From Gordonia rhizosphera NBRC 16068 (GTDB taxonomy: Bacteria > Actinomycetota > Actinomycetes > Mycobacteriales > Mycobacteriaceae): DNA of 46,987 nucleotides. The stretch covers positions 1 to 46,987 of the forward strand of contig NZ_BAHC01000060.1 of the NCBI RefSeq assembly GCF_000298195.1. The letters run 5' to 3'. Positions 43,806-46,987 of this stretch are shown here, in pieces (the stretch's first letter is position 1; every line of letters begins with the position of its first letter). The notes below the pieces were generated by a model. The model was not told the origin of the DNA. It did not search any database and worked only from the letters and a program-made list of their open reading frames with translations. The translations under genes and the position numbers were made by a program.

Positions 43806-44306
43806 CTACCGAGCTTGACTCGGAATCGGCTCGAGCACGACGACCGCCGTCTCCTCCGGGCGGCGCTTCGCGTACTCGTCGACAGAATCGCCGACCTCGC
43901 GCCACAGTCCCCACAGGCGTTCGCGCTCATCACCTTTGGCAGAGCGTGCGTGGACGGAGACCTGGCGATCAGGCAACTGCACAACGGCTTCCGGATTCGC
44001 CTGCAGGTTGAGCCACCACGCCGGTTCGGGCGCCGCCCAGCCGTTCATCGCCATCGTGATGATGTTGGGGCCGTCCTCGAAGTAGGCGAGTATCACCGTC
44101 CGGCGCCGTCCCGTGCGACGACCGGTGCAGGTCAGCGACATCATTCCCCAACGGTCCGGGCGCGGGCGCCGCAAACCTAGTCGGCCTCTGCTGAGGCGGT
44201 AAAGGCCACGATGTGTCGCCCAGGCTGTTCGGATGAACCAGCGTGGTGGCAGCCGTGGCGGTTTGGACGGAGTCTCGCTGTTCACGTCGTGGTCTCCGCT
44301 CGTCAT
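43806..44306 (-). CDS. Nitroreductase-family deazaflavin (F420)-dependent protein, Ddn-like
   Basis: The 166-residue split-barrel protein resembles the Ddn/FDOR-A group of Mycobacteriales: MMSLTCTGRRTGRRRTVILAYFEDGPNI (quoted here as two blocks, SLTCTGRRTGRRRTVILAYF and EDGPN), then NGWAAPEPAWWLNLQANPEA with the Trp-Trp-Leu-Asn block that binds F420, then VQLPDRQVSVHARSAKGDER. It would use reduced F420 to reduce quinones or nitroaromatic compounds near the membrane. The first 35 residues are Pro/Arg-rich. A GTG at codon 8 is an alternative start. Confidence 0.84.
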   Translation of the reverse strand: MTSGDHDVNSETPSKPPRLPPRWFIRTAWATHRGLYRLSRGRLGLRRPRPDRWGMMSLTCTGRRTGRRRTVILAYFEDGPNIITMAMNGWAAPEPAWWLNLQANPEAVVQLPDRQVSVHARSAKGDERERLWGLWREVGDSVDEYAKRRPEETAVVVLEPIPSQAR

Positions 44307-44485
44307 CGCGTTCCGGTTCCAGGAGTGGGGTTGCGACCAGGGTAGCCCGTGTGGATTCTATGTCCGGCGACGCGAGGAGCGACCGCGACGAGTTCCCCTA
44401 TCGATTGCGATCGAGCGATCGGCAGTTCGCTCATCATGACGAGCCGACCACATCAGTGGGCCGTTGACAAGCCGACGTCGAAAGC

Positions 44486-46228
44486 CTAAGTGGCGGTGTG
44501 GAATGCGGTGAAGGCGTCGTCGAGGGATTGGTAGTAGCGGCCCTCGCCGATCTTGGCGGTGACACCGAAGCGGTCGAGTTCGTGGCGGATGTGGTCGGTC
44601 GCGTCGGTGATGGCGAAGGTGATGCCTCGTTGTGCGAGTTGGTCGGCGGTCTCGAGGACGGTCTTGCCGCCGGTGTAGTCGATGTCGTCGATGCCGTCAG
44701 CGAGCAGGATCAGCCACCTCGGTGGTTCAGCGGTGTCCACGAGGGCGAGTATCTCTTCGGCGAACCGGGCGGCGTTTGCGTAGAAGAGGCCGACGCTGAA
44801 GCGGTACACGACCAGACCGGGTTCGCTGACGGTGCCCGATGTCGGTGGCGAGAGGACCGGATGTCCTTGTGCGTCCCGGGACACGACAGCGTCGTTGGGG
44901 CTGTAATGGCGTTTCACGTGCAGGAGCACCGACAGCACGATAGCGAGGATGATGCCCTGTTCCACACCGACCCCGACGACGACGGCGGCGGTGAGGGCGG
45001 CGATCCAGAACTCGTTGCGGCGGAGCCGGTAGATCGCGCGCATGTCGGCGACGTCGATGAGCTTGATGCCGATGACGAACACGACCGCCGAGAGCACCGC
45101 GTTCGGCATGTACTGCAGTGGCTTGGTGAGGAAGAGGAGAACGATGGCGACGGTTGCGGCCATGGCGAGCATCGCGATCTGGCTTGTGGCCTTGGCCTCC
45201 TCGGCCATCTTGGTCTTGGTCGGGCTCCCGTTGACGACGAAGGCGCCGCTGAGGCCCGCCGTCAGGTTGGCAGCACCAAGACCGACGAGGTCGGTGTTCT
45301 CGACGAAATGCTCCTTGTACTTCACGGCGTAGGCCCGCGAGGTCGCCGCGCTCTGGGCGAGGATGACGAGGAACATCGAGACGCACGTGGCCAGCAGCGG
45401 AATGACGTCATCGGCGCCGACTCCGCTCGGCAGACCGAGGGGCGGCAGGCCACTGGGTACCGACCCGAGCGTCGACACGCCGTGCGATGCGAGATCGAAC
45501 CCCCAGCTGACGGCGATCAACCCGACCACGGCTACGAGCCCACCGGGGATCATCGGGATCCACCGTTCGAAGACGACGAGGATCGCGATGACCGCCACGG
45601 ACACTGCGACGGTGGCACCCGACGCGTCGGGGATCTCCTTGAGTGTGTCGTAGAACTTGATCACGGTGCCACTCACCTGGTCGAGGTCGACCTTCGGCGA
45701 GGCCACGCCGAGCATCCCCGCGAACTGTCCCAGGGCGACCTGGATGCCGACGCCGGTGAGGAATCCGACGAGCACCGTGCGGGAGATGAAGTCGGCGAGG
45801 AAGCCGAGCCGCGCGACGCGCGCCAGCAACAACAACCCGCCGGTGATGAGCGCGGCCAGGCCCGCGAACGCGACCCACTCGTCGGTACCCGGGTTCAGGC
45901 CCGAGATTCCGAGCCCGGCTATGCCGGCGAACAGGATGGCGGCGGTTGCAGAGTCACCCCCGACGACGAGATGCCGGGACGACCCGAGCAGCGCGAACAC
46001 CACGGCCGGGATGAGGATCGTGTACAAGCCGGTGATGACAGGTGTGCCCGCGATCTGCGTGTAGCCCATGACCTCAGGGATGGCGAGCGCCGCGAGCGTG
46101 ATGCCCGCGATCACGTCCCCGGTCAACCGCGACCGCTGATACGGCCGGATGCCTTCCAATACCGTGACCGACCGAGCGAGTGCGCGCACCCGACCGTCGC
46201 CGTCGTGTTTGTCGTCGCTGTCGGTCAT
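44486..46228 (-). CDS. SulP-family anion transporter with STAS domain
   Basis: The 580-residue membrane transporter has the SulP layout: an N-terminal soluble start, then about 12-14 hydrophobic segments between residues 35 and 430, then a STAS domain (about 460-575: VVYRFSVGLFYANAARFAEE, then DYTGGKTVLETADQLAQRG). The SulP block EVMGYTQIAGTPVITGLYTI near residue 53 and GSPTKTKMAEEAKATSQIAM near 330 support this. In place of the usual Ser of the SulP consensus DxSGxxxL the STAS has DYTGG. It could carry sulfate, bicarbonate or dicarboxylates; the ion cannot be told. No carbonic anhydrase is fused to it. Confidence 0.92.
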   Translation of the reverse strand: MTDSDDKHDGDGRVRALARSVTVLEGIRPYQRSRLTGDVIAGITLAALAIPEVMGYTQIAGTPVITGLYTILIPAVVFALLGSSRHLVVGGDSATAAILFAGIAGLGISGLNPGTDEWVAFAGLAALITGGLLLLARVARLGFLADFISRTVLVGFLTGVGIQVALGQFAGMLGVASPKVDLDQVSGTVIKFYDTLKEIPDASGATVAVSVAVIAILVVFERWIPMIPGGLVAVVGLIAVSWGFDLASHGVSTLGSVPSGLPPLGLPSGVGADDVIPLLATCVSMFLVILAQSAATSRAYAVKYKEHFVENTDLVGLGAANLTAGLSGAFVVNGSPTKTKMAEEAKATSQIAMLAMAATVAIVLLFLTKPLQYMPNAVLSAVVFVIGIKLIDVADMRAIYRLRRNEFWIAALTAAVVVGVGVEQGIILAIVLSVLLHVKRHYSPNDAVVSRDAQGHPVLSPPTSGTVSEPGLVVYRFSVGLFYANAARFAEEILALVDTAEPPRWLILLADGIDDIDYTGGKTVLETADQLAQRGITFAITDATDHIRHELDRFGVTAKIGEGRYYQSLDDAFTAFHTAT

Positions 46229-46279
46229 CGAGCATCCCCCGGTAGTCGTTGTTGCCGCTCGAGCGGTTCGTGGCTCAGG

Positions 46280-46440
46280 TCAGGTCCCAGGGGTGCCGCT
46301 GGGTTTGGGTGGTGCCGTCGTTGTCGAACAACGCGATGCGGTCGGCCGGCTCGATGAAGCCGGCCACGGAGTCGACGCGCCCTCGACAGCGGCAAGTATG
46401 GATCGACGTGCGTTCCCGTCTTTCCGATTAGCGAGATGCT
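46280..46440 (-). pseudogene. Degraded HAD-family hydrolase fragment
   Basis: Read on the reverse strand, HLANRKDGNARRSILAAVEG in one frame is followed one frame over by VDSVAGFIEPADRIALFDND, then GTTQTQRHP, and a stop at 46280-46282. The DNDGT motif and the AILAAVE/EPADR context match the N-terminal nucleophile region (DxDGT) of HAD phosphatases similar to phosphoserine phosphatase. The rest of the enzyme (about 200 residues) is missing. The remainder of 46229-46631 shows only weakly coding sequence; a forward frame ending at 46631 is not supported. I call it a decayed gene. Confidence 0.45.
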
Positions 46441-46631
46441 CGGCCACGGTCGGACCCCCTGATCTGCCAGGATCGCTACTGTCTTGTCGGACAATGCTCG
46501 CGCATCGCCTCGATTCTCGCCACCTGGCCGGTGATCACCTGATCGGCATCGGGGCCACACCCGTCGGCGCGGCCGTCGACGTTCAGGCCACCCAGGATCG
46601 GGTGGCGGCGGTGCGTCGACTCGTTCCCTGA

Positions 46632-46985
46632 CTATATGGTTCGCACTCTCGCGATCTCCGACCGCGCGAAACCGACGTCCTCGGTCTCGGTCGCCCCGGA
46701 TTTGGCGATCGCCTCTGCGAGGTCCGTCGTCGCGACGAAGACGCTCTTCGCCTGCTTTTTCGTCAGGTTGTTGTCCTTTGACTTGATGTATTTCCGGCGT
46801 TGCCTGCGTGATCCTGCGAGAGCGTTCAACTCCTCAGGGGTGATCACCCCGGCATCGACCTCGGGAGCGAGCATGTCGCGCAGCCAGCCGCGTTCGCGCC
46901 CAACGGTCCAGCGGTAGGCGATGACGATCGCGATGATCTCGACGATGAACAGGACGAAGAGGACTGGTCCGACACCGAACTGGAT
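46632..46985 (-). CDS. PrsW-like membrane protein, C-terminal part (cut by window edge)
   Basis: The reverse-strand frame is open from the window edge to the stop at 46632, leaving 117 residues. It begins in a membrane segment (FVLFIVEIIAIVIAYRW), then turns into a basic cytoplasmic tail (REWGWL-like RERGWLRDMLAPEVDAGVIT, PEELNALAGSRRQRRKYIKS, ending TTDLAEAIAKSGATETEDV). A last helix followed by a short charged helical tail with ITPEEL is what PrsW-type intramembrane proteases show at the C-terminus. The catalytic EExxK/Hx3D motifs lie outside the window, so the identification is tentative. Confidence 0.55.
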   Translation of the reverse strand: MQFGVGPVLFVLFIVEIIAIVIAYRWTVGRERGWLRDMLAPEVDAGVITPEELNALAGSRRQRRKYIKSKDNNLTKKQAKSVFVATTDLAEAIAKSGATETEDVGFARSEIARVRTI

Positions 46986-46987
46986 GC

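Noticed and set aside
46149..46631. 160-residue forward frame at the SulP/PrsW spacer
   Set aside because: Its first part is antisense to SulP and to the HAD fragment, with no start context or recognisable domain.

Overview
This is a high-GC, gene-dense actinobacterial chromosome window with two genes cut by its edges. The gene set points to the Mycobacteriales and most likely a Gordonia-like organism: a furA-katG pair, a wax ester synthase/DGAT family acyltransferase, F420-type flavin/deazaflavin proteins, Tat-exported enzymes, GTG starts, probable leaderless promoters, and a latex clearing protein (rubber oxygenase) divergent from a TetR regulator, an arrangement known from rubber-degrading Gordonia. 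The genus is an inference; no rRNA, tRNA or CRISPR was recognised.

Layout. 1-5144: an AraC-type regulator cut by the left edge, a membrane alpha/beta hydrolase, a DapB-like dehydrogenase divergent from an SDR dehydrogenase (with two palindromes on the SDR promoter), and a CPBP intramembrane protease. 5164-8345: a three-gene reverse-strand operon, URC1 (GTP cyclohydrolase II homologue), URC4 (DUF1688) and Upp, which together make up the core of the URC uracil-degradation route. 8595-12245: a RibD-C/DHFR-like protein, a long hairpin, katG, furA with a clear promoter, and dodecin. 12337-17186: coupled LysE exporter and metallo-beta-lactamase-fold hydrolase, a coiled-coil protein, and an O-methyltransferase divergent from a LuxR-type regulator, with two identical inverted-repeat operators between them.

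17210-22702: lcp and a divergent TetR gene share a perfect 15+15 bp palindrome. Behind the TetR gene comes an ABC-2 exporter operon (permease, two ATPases, second TetR) in which every junction is an ATGA overlap. 22756-30867: VOC protein, FKBP lipoprotein, DsrE and DUF3303 proteins, PPOX/F420 protein, ilvD, a DUF4242 protein, a large LuxR (LAL) ATPase regulator and a small secreted protein. 30948-35308: a CDF-like cation transporter coupled to an arsenite/bile-acid-type transporter that carries a frameshift, a DUF6777 membrane-anchored secreted protein whose N-terminus is also out of frame, and an Imm5-like protein.

35346-39479: WS/DGAT-like acyltransferase, a copper operon (SHOCT membrane peptide plus Tat multicopper oxidase behind a CsoR-like box), methionine aminopeptidase and a small HTH remnant. 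39506-46985: PhoD-like phosphatase, a VapBC toxin-antitoxin pair with an operator abutting the antitoxin start codon, a second RibD-C protein, an AIM24/TIGR00266 protein, a Ddn-like F420 protein, a SulP transporter, a degraded HAD-hydrolase fragment and the C-terminus of a PrsW-like membrane protein cut by the right edge.

The parts that best repay attention are the bacterial URC operon, the lcp control region with its adjoining exporter, the paired TCCCA-N6-TGGGA sites, and two out-of-frame genes that need checking against reads.
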